A stretch of 64,000 nt of DNA from Rahnella bonaserana (GCF_019049675.1 NZ_JAFMOW010000046.1:1-64000), one strand, 5' to 3'; numbered from the stretch's first letter, positions 28,108 to 38,750 are shown. Program-made: numbers and translations. The notes: generated by a model not told the origin, from the letters alone.

Positions 28108-30270
28108 TTACAGCGTGCAGGAAACGCAGCCCTGAACTTCGGTGCCTTCCAGCGCCATCTGGCGCAGACGGATGTAATAAATGGTTTTGATGCCTTTGCG
28201 CCAGGCGTAAATCTGCGCTTTGTTAATGTCGCGCGTGGAGGCGGTATCGCGGAAGAACAACGTTAAAGACAACCCCTGATCGACGTGCTGCGTGGCTTCG
28301 GCATAGGTATCAATGATTTTTTCCGGACCGATTTCGTAGGCATCCTGGTAGTAATCCAGATTGTCATTGGTCATAAACGCCGCCGGATAATAGACACGAC
28401 CAATCTTGCCCTCTTTGCGGATTTCCACGCGGGACACAATCGGGTGAATACTCGACGTCGAATTATTAATGTAAGAAATAGAACCGGTCGGCGGCACTGC
28501 CTGCAAATTCTGGTTATACAGACCATGTTGCATTACGGAATCTTTCAGCGCGGCCCAGTTTGCGGTGGTCGGAATAGCAATCCCGGCGTCAGCAAACAGT
28601 TCCCGCACACGGTCGGTTTTCGGCTGCCATTTCGCCGCCAGTGCGTCATCGACATATTTGTCAAAATACGCGCCGCTGGCGTAGGTGGAATCTTTGAAAC
28701 CTTTAAACGACTGCTGGCGCTCGATGGCGATCTGATTCGATGCGCGGATCGCATGGTAAGCCACGGTGCAGAAATAGATGTTGGTGAAGTCCAGACCTTC
28801 TGCCGAGCCGTAGTAAATACGTTCGCGGCACAGATAACCGTGCAGATTCATCTGGCCGAGACCGATGGCGTGCGAATCCTGATTCCCCTGATCGATAGAC
28901 GGCACCGAACGGATGTGGCTCATGTCAGAGACGGCCGTGAGCGCGCGAACCGCCATTTCCACGGTATTGCCGAAATCCGGTGAATCCATCGCCGAGGCGA
29001 TATTCAGGGAGCCGAGGTTACAGGAAATGTCTTTGCCAATTTCCTGATACGAGAGGTCTTCGCCGTAGATCGTCGGCGAATTCACCTGCAAAATCTCCGA
29101 ACACAGGTTGCTCATATTGATGCGCCCTTTGATCGGGTTGGCGCGGTTGACCGTATCTTCAAACATCATGTACGGATAGCCGGATTCGAACTGAATCTCT
29201 GCCAGCACCTGGAAGAATTCACGGGCGTTGATTTTGCTTTTGTGGATGCGTTTGTCATTCACCATCTCGCGGTACTTCTCGCTGATGCTGATTTCAGACA
29301 TCGGCACGCCGTACACCTTCTCGACGTGATACGGCGAGAACAGGTACATATCTTCGTTGTTCTTCGCCAGTTCGAAGGTGATGTCCGGAATGACCACACC
29401 GAGCGACAGCGTTTTAATACGGATTTTTTCGTCGGCGTTTTCGCGTTTGGTGTCGAGGAAACGCAGAATATCCGGGTGATGGGCGTTCAGATATACCGCG
29501 CCCGCACCCTGACGCGCACCGAGCTGATTGGCGTAAGAGAAGGCATCTTCCAGCATCTTCATGATTGGAATGACGCCGGAAGACTGGTTTTCGATGCGCT
29601 TAATCGGCGCGCCTACTTCGCGGATATTGGTCAGCATAAACGCCACGCCGCCGCCACGTTTGGAGAGCTGTAACGCCGAATTCACCGAACGTCCGATGGA
29701 TTCCATGTTGTCTTCAATGCGCAACAGGAAGCACGATACCAGTTCGCCGCGCTGTTTTTTTCCGCAGTTGAGGAATGTCGGCGTAGCCGGCTGGAAGCGG
29801 CCGGAAATAATCTCATCGACAAAATGGCGGGCGAGCTGAATATCGCCGCGTGCAAGTGTCATCGCCACCATGCACACGCGATCTTCATAACGCTCAAGGT
29901 AGCGTTTGCCGTCGAAAGTTTTCAGCGTGTAACTGGTGTAATACTTGAATGCACCCAGGAAAGTCTGGAAGCGGAATTTTTTGGCGTATGCCCGTTTGAA
30001 TAACCCTTTAATATCGTCAAAAGCGTACTGATCCAGCACGTCGGCTTCGTAATAGCCTTCTTCCACCAGATAACGCAGTTTCTCCGCCAGATTATGGAAA
30101 AATACCGTGTTCTGATTGACGTGTTGCAGGAAGTATTGGCGCGCGGCCAGCCGGTCTTTATCAAACTGGATCTGGCCGTTAGCATCGAACAGATTCAGCA
30201 TCGCGTTAAGCGCGTGATAGTCCGGGCTGCTGGTACCGGGGTCGGTGATTGCTAGTTCTGTCGCTGCCAA
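28108..30270 (-). CDS. nrdE: Class Ib ribonucleotide reductase alpha subunit NrdE
   Basis: Catalytic subunit that reduces ribonucleoside diphosphates using electrons from NrdH. Conserved blocks: [35 protein letters not shown] (substrate cysteine), NLGSLNIA and [24 protein letters not shown]-terminal redox pair CVSCTL. 720 aa versus 714 in E. coli. The initiation codon is TTG, overlapping the nrdI 3' end by 19 bp; the next ATG (MLNLFDANG) would remove conserved residues, so TTG with AGGGAG about 10 bases upstream is the best choice. Confidence 0.95.
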   Translation of the reverse strand: MAATELAITDPGTSSPDYHALNAMLNLFDANGQIQFDKDRLAARQYFLQHVNQNTVFFHNLAEKLRYLVEEGYYEADVLDQYAFDDIKGLFKRAYAKKFRFQTFLGAFKYYTSYTLKTFDGKRYLERYEDRVCMVAMTLARGDIQLARHFVDEIISGRFQPATPTFLNCGKKQRGELVSCFLLRIEDNMESIGRSVNSALQLSKRGGGVAFMLTNIREVGAPIKRIENQSSGVIPIMKMLEDAFSYANQLGARQGAGAVYLNAHHPDILRFLDTKRENADEKIRIKTLSLGVVIPDITFELAKNNEDMYLFSPYHVEKVYGVPMSEISISEKYREMVNDKRIHKSKINAREFFQVLAEIQFESGYPYMMFEDTVNRANPIKGRINMSNLCSEILQVNSPTIYGEDLSYQEIGKDISCNLGSLNIASAMDSPDFGNTVEMAVRALTAVSDMSHIRSVPSIDQGNQDSHAIGLGQMNLHGYLCRERIYYGSAEGLDFTNIYFCTVAYHAIRASNQIAIERQQSFKGFKDSTYASGAYFDKYVDDALAAKWQPKTDRVRELFADAGIAIPTTANWAALKDSVMQHGLYNQNLQAVPPTGSISYINNSTSSIHPIVSRVEIRKEGKIGRVYYPAAFMTNDNLDYYQDAYEIGPEKIIDTYAEATQHVDQGLSLTLFFRDTASTRDINKAQIYAWRKGIKTIYYIRLRQMALEGTEVQGCVSCTL

Positions 30271-30656
30271 AATTCTGTTACTCCCTGTCTGACCTTTGCA
30301 ACGTCTTCCGGCGTTCCCAGCAACTCAAAGCGGTACAGGTAAGGAACCTGACACTTCTGGGAAATAATATCGCCGGCAATGCAATACGCTGCGCCGAAGT
30401 TGGTGTTGCCGGCCGCGATAACGCCGCGGATGAGCGAACGGTTATGTTCATCGTTCAGAAAACGGATCACCTGGGTCGGCACCGCGCCTTTGGCCGATCC
30501 GCCGCCGTAGCTCGGCACCACCAAAATGTACGGTAAGTCCACGCGCAATTTTTCAGGCTGACGATCTGTCGGGATGCGGATCGCCGGCAATCCCGTTCTG
30601 CCGACGAAGCGATGGGTGTTTTCTGAACTGCTGGAAAAATAGACCAACGGATTCAT
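30252..30656 (-). CDS. nrdI: Flavodoxin-like NrdI
   Basis: FMN protein that supplies the oxidant for assembling the Mn2-tyrosyl radical cofactor of NrdF. FMN phosphate loop [13 protein letters not shown], the glycine-rich loop [13 protein letters not shown] and the segment [12 protein letters not shown] are present. Start at MNPLVYFS with GAGG upstream (134 aa; E. coli 136). A longer in-frame reading would overlap nrdH completely and is rejected. Confidence 0.96.
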   Translation of the reverse strand: MNPLVYFSSSSENTHRFVGRTGLPAIRIPTDRQPEKLRVDLPYILVVPSYGGGSAKGAVPTQVIRFLNDEHNRSLIRGVIAAGNTNFGAAYCIAGDIISQKCQVPYLYRFELLGTPEDVAKVRQGVTEFWQRQN

Positions 30657-30666
30657 CCGCAGGCCC

Positions 30667-30906
30667 TCAGTATGCGTTCTGAAGCTGGCGCAGGGCGCTG
30701 ATTTTGTCCGGACGGAAACCAGACCAGTGGTCGTCACCGGCCACAATCACCGGAACCTGCTGATAACCCATCGCACGAACCTGCCCGAGAGCCTGCTCAT
30801 CCTGAGTCAAATCCACAACTTCGTAAGCGATGCCTTGTTTATCGAATGCACGGTAAGTCGCGTTGCACTGGACACAGTCTGGTTTACTGTAAATAATAAT
30901 GCTCAT
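30667..30906 (-). CDS. nrdH: Glutaredoxin-like NrdH
   Basis: Small thioredoxin-reductase-dependent redoxin that delivers electrons to NrdEF. Active site CVQC near residue 10, and the NrdH-specific WSGFRPDKI near the C-terminus. 79 aa from MSIIIYSK; twelve upstream in-frame codons are not conserved. First gene of nrdHIEF, 10 bp before nrdI. Confidence 0.95.
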   Translation of the reverse strand: MSIIIYSKPDCVQCNATYRAFDKQGIAYEVVDLTQDEQALGQVRAMGYQQVPVIVAGDDHWSGFRPDKISALRQLQNAY

Positions 30907-31024
30907 GATTCGTATTTCCATCTGGTAAGAAATCAGAGACAATTTTTGCCTGCCCGCTGTGCGGCTGTTTCAGCCGGGGGAAAGGCGCGAGAGTCGGTGC
31001 CATCTTGGCGTTCCGATGGAATGA

Positions 31025-31071
31025 ATACTAGATGTGGTGATTTAAATTTTCAACCACACAATATGTAGATT
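31025..31071. promoter_or_regulatory. Candidate pair of NrdR boxes upstream of nrdH
   Basis: Two 16-bp sites, ATACTAGATGTGGTGA (31025) and ACACAATATGTAGATT (31056), each match the NrdR consensus acaCwAtATaTwGtgt at about 11-12 of 16 positions. Their starts are 31 bp apart, the spacing (about three helical turns) typical of NrdR box pairs, so the nrd operon is probably repressed by NrdR. Confidence 0.65.
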
Positions 31072-31095
31072 TTCTATATTTGCTTATTGCTAAAT

Positions 31096-31122
31096 CGGCA
31101 AAGCCCGCAGGAAGCGGGCTGG
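31096..31122 (-). terminator. Terminator downstream of the AhpD-like gene
   Basis: Stem AGCCCGC/GCGGGCT with a 5-nt loop, followed on the minus strand by UUUGCCGAUUU; a moderate terminator. Confidence 0.55.
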
Positions 31123-31162
31123 AGAGGAAAAACTTTTTTAGTTCAATTTTTAAGCGGTCAGA

Positions 31163-31594
31163 TTACTGGCGCATACCCACGGCGAGACGGTTAAACGCAT
31201 TCATCAGACCGATAGCGAAGGTCAGTTCCGAGATTTCCACATCGCTGAATTGCGCTTTCAGCGGTTCAAAGGCGTCATCCGGTGCGCCGGTGGCGGCAAT
31301 CAGAGTGAGTGATTCAGCCCAGGCCAGCGCCGCGCGTTCACGCTCTGAATACGCATGACTGACCTGCCAGCCCGCCAGCTGATCCAGTTTGGTCTGTGCG
31401 ACATCCATTTTGCGCAACGCTTTAGAGTGCATATCCAGGCAATAGGCGCAGCCGTTAATTTGCGAAACACGCAGGAATGCCAGCTCGATAATCACGTTAT
31501 CCAGCGGACCGTTTTCCAGCGCGCTGAGCGCCGCTTTCATCGGTTCCATCACCGAAGAAGACAGGGAATAGTAAGGCAGGCGAAGTGCAGTCAT
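31163..31594 (-). CDS. AhpD-like carboxymuconolactone decarboxylase-family protein
   Basis: Small all-helical protein of the AhpD superfamily, probably a peroxidase or redox-active protein rather than a true decarboxylase. The AhpD-type arrangement Glu37-x11-Cys49-x2-Cys52-x3-His56 (GCAYCLDMHSKAL) is intact, which supports a thiol-dependent peroxidatic activity. 143 aa. Divergently transcribed from a MocR-type regulator 120 bp away, which may control it. Physiological substrate unknown. Confidence 0.8.
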   Translation of the reverse strand: MTALRLPYYSLSSSVMEPMKAALSALENGPLDNVIIELAFLRVSQINGCAYCLDMHSKALRKMDVAQTKLDQLAGWQVSHAYSERERAALAWAESLTLIAATGAPDDAFEPLKAQFSDVEISELTFAIGLMNAFNRLAVGMRQ

Positions 31595-31714
31595 GATGAT
31601 TTCCTCTGGGATTTATGGGAGTAAACAGTGACGCACCGTGCGTCTCAATGACCGCTACTTTACGCCTCGCATGGTCTATACTACAGGGCCATAAAATACA
31701 TATTTAAACAGGTC

Positions 31715-33169
31715 ATGATGCGCGGCTTCAGTCTTTCCTTTCAGCTCGATCCCCGGCACAAAGCACCGCTTTACCGCCAGATATATCAGCGGATTAAACA
31801 GGCGATCATGGCAGGGCAGCTTAAACGCGACAGCCGGGTGCCTTCGGTGCGGGCGCTGGCCAGTGAACTTGGCGTCGCACGTGCCACGGTGGAAAATGCC
31901 TATGGCCTGCTGATGGCGGAAGGATTTCTGCAAAGTCGCGGACAGGCCGGAACCGTGGTTAGCGCACCGGAGAGTTTATCCGCACCCTCGCCAACACCGG
32001 TCAGAAAAGACGCCGTACGTAAGCCCATCAACCCGATGCTGCCTTCTGTTTCTTCCCTTCCTTTTCAGCTCGGGCTTCCGGCGCTGGATGCGTTCCCGCG
32101 TGCTATCTGGTCGCGCATTGTCTCAAGGCAAATCCGTCACACCAGCATGAATGATTTAGGCCATCCGCCGCTGGCGGGTACGGATGCTTTACGCCACGCC
32201 ATTGCCCGCTATCTGCAACTTTCCCGCGGATTTACCTGCCGCCCGGAACAGATATTTATCTGCGGAGGCTATGCGCCGGTGCTGGATTTGATCATCGGCA
32301 GTCTGCTGCAACCGGGCGACGGCGTCTGGCTGGAAGACCCGGGTTATCCGGTCACGCAGGCGTTTTTCCGCGCGGCAGGGGCGGTTGCTATGGCAGTGAA
32401 CGTTGATGATGAGGGCATGAATGTGCCGCAGGCAGTGGCGCATTTTCCTCATGCTCGTTTTGCCGTGGTGACGCCCGCCCACCAAAGCCCGACTGGCGTG
32501 ACCATGAGTTTAGCGCGGCGCATGGCGCTGCTCGGCTGGGCGGCGAAACAGCAGGCATGGATTATCGAAGATGATTACGACAGCGAGTTCCGTTATCACG
32601 GGCAGCCGCTGCCTTCTCTGAAAAGCCTGGATACACAGGGAAGGGTGATTTACGCCGGAACATTCAGCAAAGTGATGTTTCCGGCGCTACGCTGCGGCTA
32701 CGTGGTGGTGCCTGAAAGTCTGGTTGAAAAAATCGAGGCGTATTGCCCGCTGCGAATTTGCGGCACGCCGCCTTTGGTGCAAAGCAGCATTGCGGAATTC
32801 ATCGAACAGGGGCATTTCTACCGGCATCTGAAACGGATGCGCCAGCTTTATGCCGAACGCCGTGGTTATCTCGAACAGGCGCTGACGGCGCAGTTTCCGG
32901 CCGGGGTGTTACGCGTGAATCAGCAGGTCGGCGGGATCCAGTTATCCGCCAGCCTGAATACCCGTCTGGATGATGCGCTGATCGCCAAAAATGCCCGTGA
33001 ACAGGGGCTGGCGGTGCAGGCGCTGTCCGACTGGCAGGTTGAGCGGCGTGAGCGTGGCGAAGCGTTACGCCCGAACGGTTTGCTGATGGGGTTTCCTAAT
33101 ATCAGCTCACAGGAGCAGGCGGACGCACTTGTTCAGCGGCTGGCGCAGGTGATGGCGGGTAGCTGCTGA
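31715..33169 (+). CDS. MocR/PdxR-type GntR transcriptional regulator
   Basis: Fusion of an N-terminal GntR winged helix (about residues 1-80; PLYRQIYQRIKQAIMAG, RVPSVRALASELGVARATVENAY) with a fold-type I aminotransferase-like domain (about 110-480). The PLP lysine is in GTFSKVMFPALRCGY; IIEDDYDSEFRY and TPAHQSPTG correspond to the PLP-binding Asp/Tyr and Asn-loop regions. Likely senses PLP or an amino compound. Divergent from the AhpD-like gene, the plausible target. The stop codon directly abuts the convergent mngR stop. Confidence 0.87.
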   Translation: MMRGFSLSFQLDPRHKAPLYRQIYQRIKQAIMAGQLKRDSRVPSVRALASELGVARATVENAYGLLMAEGFLQSRGQAGTVVSAPESLSAPSPTPVRKDAVRKPINPMLPSVSSLPFQLGLPALDAFPRAIWSRIVSRQIRHTSMNDLGHPPLAGTDALRHAIARYLQLSRGFTCRPEQIFICGGYAPVLDLIIGSLLQPGDGVWLEDPGYPVTQAFFRAAGAVAMAVNVDDEGMNVPQAVAHFPHARFAVVTPAHQSPTGVTMSLARRMALLGWAAKQQAWIIEDDYDSEFRYHGQPLPSLKSLDTQGRVIYAGTFSKVMFPALRCGYVVVPESLVEKIEAYCPLRICGTPPLVQSSIAEFIEQGHFYRHLKRMRQLYAERRGYLEQALTAQFPAGVLRVNQQVGGIQLSASLNTRLDDALIAKNAREQGLAVQALSDWQVERRERGEALRPNGLLMGFPNISSQEQADALVQRLAQVMAGSC

Positions 33170-33889
33170 TCAATGCGGCATCCGTCTGGCGACGAGCGTG
33201 AATTTATAATCATCTGTGCGGAAGGTATTGCGGCTGAATTCAAATACCGTGCCGTCCGCCAGAAATCCTTTCGAGATCTTCTGCAAAATCGGCTGATCCG
33301 CCGCTACACCCAGCAGCGACACCATCTCTTTGGTCGGCATCAATGGAATAATTTCCTGCTCGCTGCGGTCAATCACCAGATGTTTGACGTTCTCCATCCA
33401 GGCATATTTCGACCCTTGCATCACTTCGTAGGTCAGATCAGGAAACAGATCCAGCGGCATCCAGGTTTCTTCCAGTGTGACGGGCTTGCTGACAATAAAG
33501 CGTAACCGTTTGATGTAATACACCCGAGCCTGTTCAGATAATGCCAGCGCTTCGGCGATACCGATCGGCGGCTTCACCACGGAGAATGCCAGCACTTCGC
33601 TGTGGGACGGCATATCCAGAGGCTGTAACTTCTCATCAAAGCTGGTCAGCTGATAAATATCGTAATTGACCTTTGCTTCCTTCACGTAAGTTCCACTGCC
33701 CTGAATGCTTTCCAGCACATCCTGTTCAACCAGCAGCTTAATCGCTTGCCGTACCGTCACCCGGCTGACGCCAAACTGCTCACGCAGTCGCAATTCCGTT
33801 GGCAGGGCGTCGCCTGATTTGATTTCTCCGCGCTGGATTTGATCGCGGATCTGCGCAGCGATCTGGCGGTAAAGTGGCTGATTACTCAC
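33170..33889 (-). CDS. mngR: GntR-family repressor of mannosylglycerate use MngR
   Basis: HutC/FarR-subfamily regulator: winged helix at residues 1-70 (DALPTELRLREQFGVSRVTVRQAIKLLVEQDVLE) and C-terminal UTRA effector domain (about 90-235) with ALEETWMPLDLFPDLTY-like segments VTLEETWMPLDLFPDLT and IDRSEQEIIPLMPT. 239 aa versus 240 in E. coli MngR. Divergent from mngA; E. coli MngR represses mngAB until mannosylglycerate is present. The intergenic ATACAA repeats are its likely operators. Confidence 0.93.
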   Translation of the reverse strand: MSNQPLYRQIAAQIRDQIQRGEIKSGDALPTELRLREQFGVSRVTVRQAIKLLVEQDVLESIQGSGTYVKEAKVNYDIYQLTSFDEKLQPLDMPSHSEVLAFSVVKPPIGIAEALALSEQARVYYIKRLRFIVSKPVTLEETWMPLDLFPDLTYEVMQGSKYAWMENVKHLVIDRSEQEIIPLMPTKEMVSLLGVAADQPILQKISKGFLADGTVFEFSRNTFRTDDYKFTLVARRMPH

Positions 33890-34013
33890 GTTTCAGGTTC
33901 CTTTAGAGCAGTTTGGGAAGAGTGTAGCAGTTCGTCCGTCCCGGCAAAAACAATACAACTGAACGAAAAATCTTCTATCTGGATCACATTCAGTCCATGT
34001 CTCTTTGTTGTTT

Positions 34014-34048
34014 AATACAAATACAAATACAATACAACAATAATACAA
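34014..34048. promoter_or_regulatory. ATACAA repeat cluster, candidate MngR operators
   Basis: Five copies of ATACAA occur in 34 bp (starting 34015, 34021, 34027, 34032 and 34043), three of them spaced exactly 6 bp; a sixth lies at 33953. They are just upstream of mngA in the mngR-mngA divergent region. FarR/MngR-type sites contain TGTATT/AATACA half-sites; a TCACA CRP-like half-site is nearby at 33984. Confidence 0.6.
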
Positions 34049-34084
34049 ATATTGATTTTTCATCGATTCAGACAGGACAACTTT

Positions 34085-36013
34085 ATGGATCTGACATTAC
34101 TGACCTCACCCGAACTGATACATCTCAACACCACTTTTTCCAGCCGCGAACAGGCGATCGCTTTTCTTGTTCAGCGGCTTGATCAGCAGGGGATCCTTAA
34201 TCATGCGCAGGATTTCCTGCATGCAGTTTCTGAACGCGAAGCTGAAGGCCCGACAGCGCTGGGCGAAGGGCTGGCCGTTCCGCACGGTAAATCTGCCAGT
34301 GTGAAGCGCGCCGCTTTTGCGCTGGCGACACTCGGGCAACCGCTGCTCTGGCAGGGTGTGGATGGCGATGAGCCGGTGAATATGATCTTCCTGCTGGCGA
34401 TCCCTGAAGCCGAAGCGGGATCGACTCATATGCAGTTACTGACGGAGCTGACTACACGGCTGGTGGATGATGAAACCCGTGCTGCGTTGCTGGCGTCGCG
34501 CGATGCGCAGGAGGTTCTGGCATTGCTGCGGGAAGAGTCTGCGCCGGAAACTCAGGAGCCACAGGCTTTGCCTGAAGATACCCCGCTGGTGGTCTGCGTG
34601 ACCGCCTGTCCGGCAGGCATCGCCCACACTTATATGGCGGCTGAATATCTGGAAAAGGCGGCTAAAAAATTGGGTATTCGGGTACATGTTGAAAAGCAGG
34701 GCGCCAACGGCATTGAGGATCCGATCACTGCAGCTCAGTGTGATCGCGCCGTGGCCTGTGTGTTCGCCGCCGAAGTGGCAGTCAAAGACAGTCAGCGTTT
34801 CAACGGCATCCCGTGCATTCAGGTACCGGTGGCAGAACCGATCCGCCATGCTGAAGCAGTACTGCAACAGGCACTGGCGATGCAGCGTAAACCCGGCGAA
34901 ACCCTGGATTCTGCGCTGGTTAAGCCGCCGAAAAACAGCGTGAAGGCAGATTTAAAGCAGGCGTTGCTGAGCGGGATTTCCTTTGCCGTACCGCTGATCG
35001 TGGCCGGGGGCTCGGTGCTGGCGGTGACTGTGCTGATCGCGCAACTGTTTGGCTGGCAGGAACTTTACGCGCAAAAAGAGTCGTGGCTGTGGATGTACCG
35101 CCAGCTTGGCGGCGGGATGTTGGGCATTCTGATGGTGCCGGTATTGTCGGCTTACACGGCGTATTCGCTGGCGGATAAACCGGCGCTGACGCCGGGCTTT
35201 GCTGCCGGGCTGTGCGCCAACATGATCGGTGCAGGGTTTCTGGGTGGTGTGGCGGGCGGACTGATTGCCGGTTACGTCATGCGCTGGGTGAAAAAACACG
35301 TCCGACTGAGTGCCAGTTTCAACGGCTTCCTGATGTTTTATCTTTATCCCGTACTCGGCACGCTGGTTACCGGCAGCATCATGCTTTTTGTGATTGGTGA
35401 ACCCGTCGCATGGCTCAACAGCAGCCTGACCGCATGGCTGAACGGATTATCCGGCAGTAACGCGATTGTGCTTGGTGCGCTGATTGCCTTCATGTGCTCC
35501 TTTGATCTGGGCGGGCCGATCAACAAAGCGGCCTACGCTTTTTGTCTTGGTGCGATGGCAAACGGCGTTTACGGTCCGTACGCCATATTCGGTGCCACCA
35601 AAATGGTTTCGGCTTTCACCGTGACCGCGTCAACCCTGCTCGCGCCTCACCTGTTCAAATCCTTTGAAGTCGAAACCGGAAAATCTACCTGGCTGCTCGG
35701 TCTGGCAGGGATCACCGAAGGGGCGATCCCGATGGCGATTGAAGATCCGCTGCGCGTTATCGGCTCCTTCCTGACCGGATCGGTCGTCACTGGTGCGATC
35801 GTCGGTGCGGCAGGGATCGGCCTTTCCACGCCGGGTGCGGGCATTTTCTCCATGTTTCTGCTGCACGACGGCGGTTTAGGCGGCTGGCAGGCGGCGGCTG
35901 TCTGGCTGGGCGCGGCGCTGGCGGGCACGGTGATTTCCACGGCGGTTTTGCTGAGCTGGCGGGGCTACGCCGTACGCCGCGGGCAGTTCTCCGGTGACAC
36001 GCCTTCTTCTTAA
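34085..36013 (+). CDS. mngA: 2-O-alpha-mannosyl-D-glycerate PTS permease EIIABC
   Basis: Imports and phosphorylates 2-O-alpha-mannosyl-D-glycerate, an osmolyte-type sugar acid. Fructose-class PTS order: EIIA (about 1-150, His67 in GLAVPHGK), EIIB (about 168-265, Cys175 in CVTACPAGIAHTYMA), EIIC membrane domain (about 300-620, ten helices, ITEGAIPMAIEDPLRVIGS). 642 aa from an ATG with AGGA seven bases upstream; an in-frame TTG 11 codons earlier lies inside the repeat/operator zone and is unlikely. mngB follows 57 bp downstream. Confidence 0.95.
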   Translation: MDLTLLTSPELIHLNTTFSSREQAIAFLVQRLDQQGILNHAQDFLHAVSEREAEGPTALGEGLAVPHGKSASVKRAAFALATLGQPLLWQGVDGDEPVNMIFLLAIPEAEAGSTHMQLLTELTTRLVDDETRAALLASRDAQEVLALLREESAPETQEPQALPEDTPLVVCVTACPAGIAHTYMAAEYLEKAAKKLGIRVHVEKQGANGIEDPITAAQCDRAVACVFAAEVAVKDSQRFNGIPCIQVPVAEPIRHAEAVLQQALAMQRKPGETLDSALVKPPKNSVKADLKQALLSGISFAVPLIVAGGSVLAVTVLIAQLFGWQELYAQKESWLWMYRQLGGGMLGILMVPVLSAYTAYSLADKPALTPGFAAGLCANMIGAGFLGGVAGGLIAGYVMRWVKKHVRLSASFNGFLMFYLYPVLGTLVTGSIMLFVIGEPVAWLNSSLTAWLNGLSGSNAIVLGALIAFMCSFDLGGPINKAAYAFCLGAMANGVYGPYAIFGATKMVSAFTVTASTLLAPHLFKSFEVETGKSTWLLGLAGITEGAIPMAIEDPLRVIGSFLTGSVVTGAIVGAAGIGLSTPGAGIFSMFLLHDGGLGGWQAAAVWLGAALAGTVISTAVLLSWRGYAVRRGQFSGDTPSS

Positions 36014-36070
36014 ACACCCCCATTTATTCACATTGCGCCCTGCCTTGCAGGGCATGAAAGGAAAGATTCT

Positions 36071-38698
36071 ATGACAATTTCCCGCGTTCATCTGACGCCG
36101 CATATGCACTGGGATCGCGAATGGTATTTCACCACCGAAGCCTCGCGGATCCTGCTGGTTAACAACATGGCGGAGATCCTCGAGCGTCTGGAGAATGATC
36201 CCGACTATCCGTTTTACGTGATGGACGGACAGACGGCGATCCTCGAAGATTATTTTGCGGTTTGCCCGGAAAATCGCGCGCGCGTGAAGGCGCTGGTCGA
36301 AGCCGGAAAGCTGATCATCGGCCCGTGGTATACGCAGACCGACACGATGGTGGTCAGCGGCGAGTCCATCCTGCGTAATTTGCTGTACGGCATGCGTGAT
36401 TGCCGTGAGTTTGGGGAGCCTATGAAAATCGGCTATCTGCCGGATTCATTCAGCATGTCTTCGCAACTTCCGCACATCTTTAATGGTTTTGGCCTGCAAC
36501 ATGCCATGTTCTGGCGCGGATGCTCGGAACGTCACGGGACGGATAAAACCGAATTCCGCTGGCAAAGTAATGACGGCAGTGAGGTCACCGCGCAGGTGCT
36601 GCCGCTGGGTTACGCCATTGGCAAATACTTACCGGAAGATGAAGAGGCGTTGCGCGAACGACTGGATAAATACCTGCCGGTGCTGGAAGCCGCATCGCTG
36701 ACCGGCGATATCCTGCTGCCCAACGGCCATGACCAGATGCCGCTCCAGCAAAATATCTTTACCATCATGGAGATACTGCGCAGGATTTACCCGCAGCGCA
36801 GTTTTCAGCTCAGCCGTTTTGAAGACATTTTTCGACGTATCGACGCCATCAAACCGCAGCTGGCGCTGCTGCGCGGAGAATTTAATGACGGCAAATACAT
36901 GCGCGTTCACCGCACCATTTCCTCGACCCGCATGGACATCAAACAGGCCAATGCAGCGACTGAGAATAAAATTGTCAATGTGCTTGAGCCGTTGTGTTCC
37001 ATTGCCTGGCGCTTAGGTTTTGATTATCACCACGGCCTGATCGAAAAAATGTGGAAGGAAATCATGAAGAACCACGCGCACGACAGCATCGGTTGCTGTT
37101 GCAGTGACAAGGTTCATCAGGAAATTATGTCGCGCTTTATTCTTGCCGACGACATGGCCGAAAACCTCATTCAGTTCACGCTGCGTAAAATCATCGACAA
37201 CCTGCAACCCGACGGGCACACCGCTGACCGGCTGGCGCTGTTTAATTTCTCGCTGCATCCGCGTCAGGAAACCATCAATACCACTTTAAGGATCCGTGCC
37301 TCATCTTTCAGCCTGACCGATGATCAGGGTCATGTTGTACCGTATTTCATCCGTGAAGCGCGGGAGATCGACCCAGGGCTGGTGGACAGGCAAATTGTGC
37401 ATTACGGCAATTACGATCCGTTTATGGAGTACGACATCCAGCTTTGCGCCACGCTGCCGGCGATGGGTTACGTGACGTTAAACGTCACGCCGCACCAGCC
37501 GGGGATTTTGCTGCCTGCGCCGCAGGGAGAAGACGCGCTGGAAAACGATTATTACCGTGTGACGGTCAACCCGAACGGCACGCTGGATATTCTCGATAAG
37601 CAGACGTTCCGCCGCTATCAGCAGGTTCTGGAACTGGAAAACGGTTCTGACGATGGCGATGAATATGATTATTCTCCGGCGCGTGATGAGTGGCGGCTGA
37701 CCTCTGGCGCGCTAAAGGCAGACGTGAGTTATCAGCATCAGCCGTGGCAAAGTACGGCGACCATTTCGTTGAAAATGCCGCTGCCGCGCACGCTGGAAGA
37801 TCGTGCAATGCGCGTTCTCAACAGTGAAATCCCCGTGACTGTCAACGTGACGCTGGCGAAGAACAGCCGCCGGATAGAGATCGAAATGGCGCTGGAAAAC
37901 CACGCAGAAGACCACCGCCTGCGGGTGCTGATCCCCACTCCCTTTGCCAGCCAGACGGTGGTTGCAGACAATCAGTTCGGTTGCATCACCCGTCCTGTGG
38001 ACGACGCGTCAATGAAAAACTGGGAAGCAGAAGGCTGGAAAGAAGCGCCGGTGCCGGTGTGGCAACTGATGAATTTTGCGGCATTGCAGGACGGCCATCA
38101 GGGGCTGGCGCTGTTTACCGAAGGGTTACGCGAGTTTGAAGTGGTGGGTGAGCAGCGCGATACCTTCGCCCTGACGCTGTTCCGCGCCGTGGGTGTACTC
38201 GGTAAAGAGAATCTCCTGCTGCGCCCGGGGCGTCCTTCCGGTATTAAAATGCCGACACCTGATTCCCAAATGCCCGGCCAACAGGTGTATCGTTTTGCGC
38301 TGTTCGGTTTCAGCGGCGATCATATTCAGGCCAGCGTGATGCAACATGCGCGTGATTATCTGACGCCGGTGCGTACCTACAACAAAATACCGTATGACGC
38401 GATGAAGCTGAACCTGACCAATAATAAAACGCCATCTCGCTTCAGTCTGATGCAGAAATGTATTTCGGGTTCGGTGCTGAGTGTACTGAAAAAAGCCGAA
38501 GATGAAGAGGCGCTGATTGTGCGGGTTTATAACCCGTCGGAAACACAAAGTCTGCAAGACAGCCTGCAGGTGAATGCACGGGTCCAGGGATGGCAGGAAG
38601 TCAGAATGGATGAAATAGCGGTGAACACCGAAAATAGTTGCGGGCAAATGGGCGAATTTAAACCCTGTCAGTCGAAATCGTTCCGCATTTGTTTTTAA
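36071..38698 (+). CDS. mngB: Mannosylglycerate hydrolase (GH38 alpha-mannosidase)
   Basis: Cytoplasmic alpha-mannosidase that splits mannosylglycerate 6-phosphate into mannose 6-phosphate and glycerate. GH38 zinc ligands His11 and Asp15... in [10 protein letters not shown] and nucleophile Asp125 in [17 protein letters not shown] are present, with the metal histidine region [11 protein letters not shown] further on. 875 aa versus 877 in E. coli. Preceded by GGAAAGATTCT as ribosome-binding region, co-transcribed with mngA, and closed by a terminator. Confidence 0.95.
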   Translation: MTISRVHLTPHMHWDREWYFTTEASRILLVNNMAEILERLENDPDYPFYVMDGQTAILEDYFAVCPENRARVKALVEAGKLIIGPWYTQTDTMVVSGESILRNLLYGMRDCREFGEPMKIGYLPDSFSMSSQLPHIFNGFGLQHAMFWRGCSERHGTDKTEFRWQSNDGSEVTAQVLPLGYAIGKYLPEDEEALRERLDKYLPVLEAASLTGDILLPNGHDQMPLQQNIFTIMEILRRIYPQRSFQLSRFEDIFRRIDAIKPQLALLRGEFNDGKYMRVHRTISSTRMDIKQANAATENKIVNVLEPLCSIAWRLGFDYHHGLIEKMWKEIMKNHAHDSIGCCCSDKVHQEIMSRFILADDMAENLIQFTLRKIIDNLQPDGHTADRLALFNFSLHPRQETINTTLRIRASSFSLTDDQGHVVPYFIREAREIDPGLVDRQIVHYGNYDPFMEYDIQLCATLPAMGYVTLNVTPHQPGILLPAPQGEDALENDYYRVTVNPNGTLDILDKQTFRRYQQVLELENGSDDGDEYDYSPARDEWRLTSGALKADVSYQHQPWQSTATISLKMPLPRTLEDRAMRVLNSEIPVTVNVTLAKNSRRIEIEMALENHAEDHRLRVLIPTPFASQTVVADNQFGCITRPVDDASMKNWEAEGWKEAPVPVWQLMNFAALQDGHQGLALFTEGLREFEVVGEQRDTFALTLFRAVGVLGKENLLLRPGRPSGIKMPTPDSQMPGQQVYRFALFGFSGDHIQASVMQHARDYLTPVRTYNKIPYDAMKLNLTNNKTPSRFSLMQKCISGSVLSVLKKAEDEEALIVRVYNPSETQSLQDSLQVNARVQGWQEVRMDEIAVNTENSCGQMGEFKPCQSKSFRICF

Positions 38699-38720
38699 AC
38701 TAACCCTGCAGAAATAGAAA

Positions 38721-38750
38721 ACGGAGCCCGAAGGCTCCGTCGTCTTTTTA
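38721..38750 (+). terminator. Intrinsic terminator of mngAB
   Basis: Perfect stem ACGGAGCC/GGCTCCGT with a CGAA tetraloop, then CGTCTTTTTA. Confidence 0.85.
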
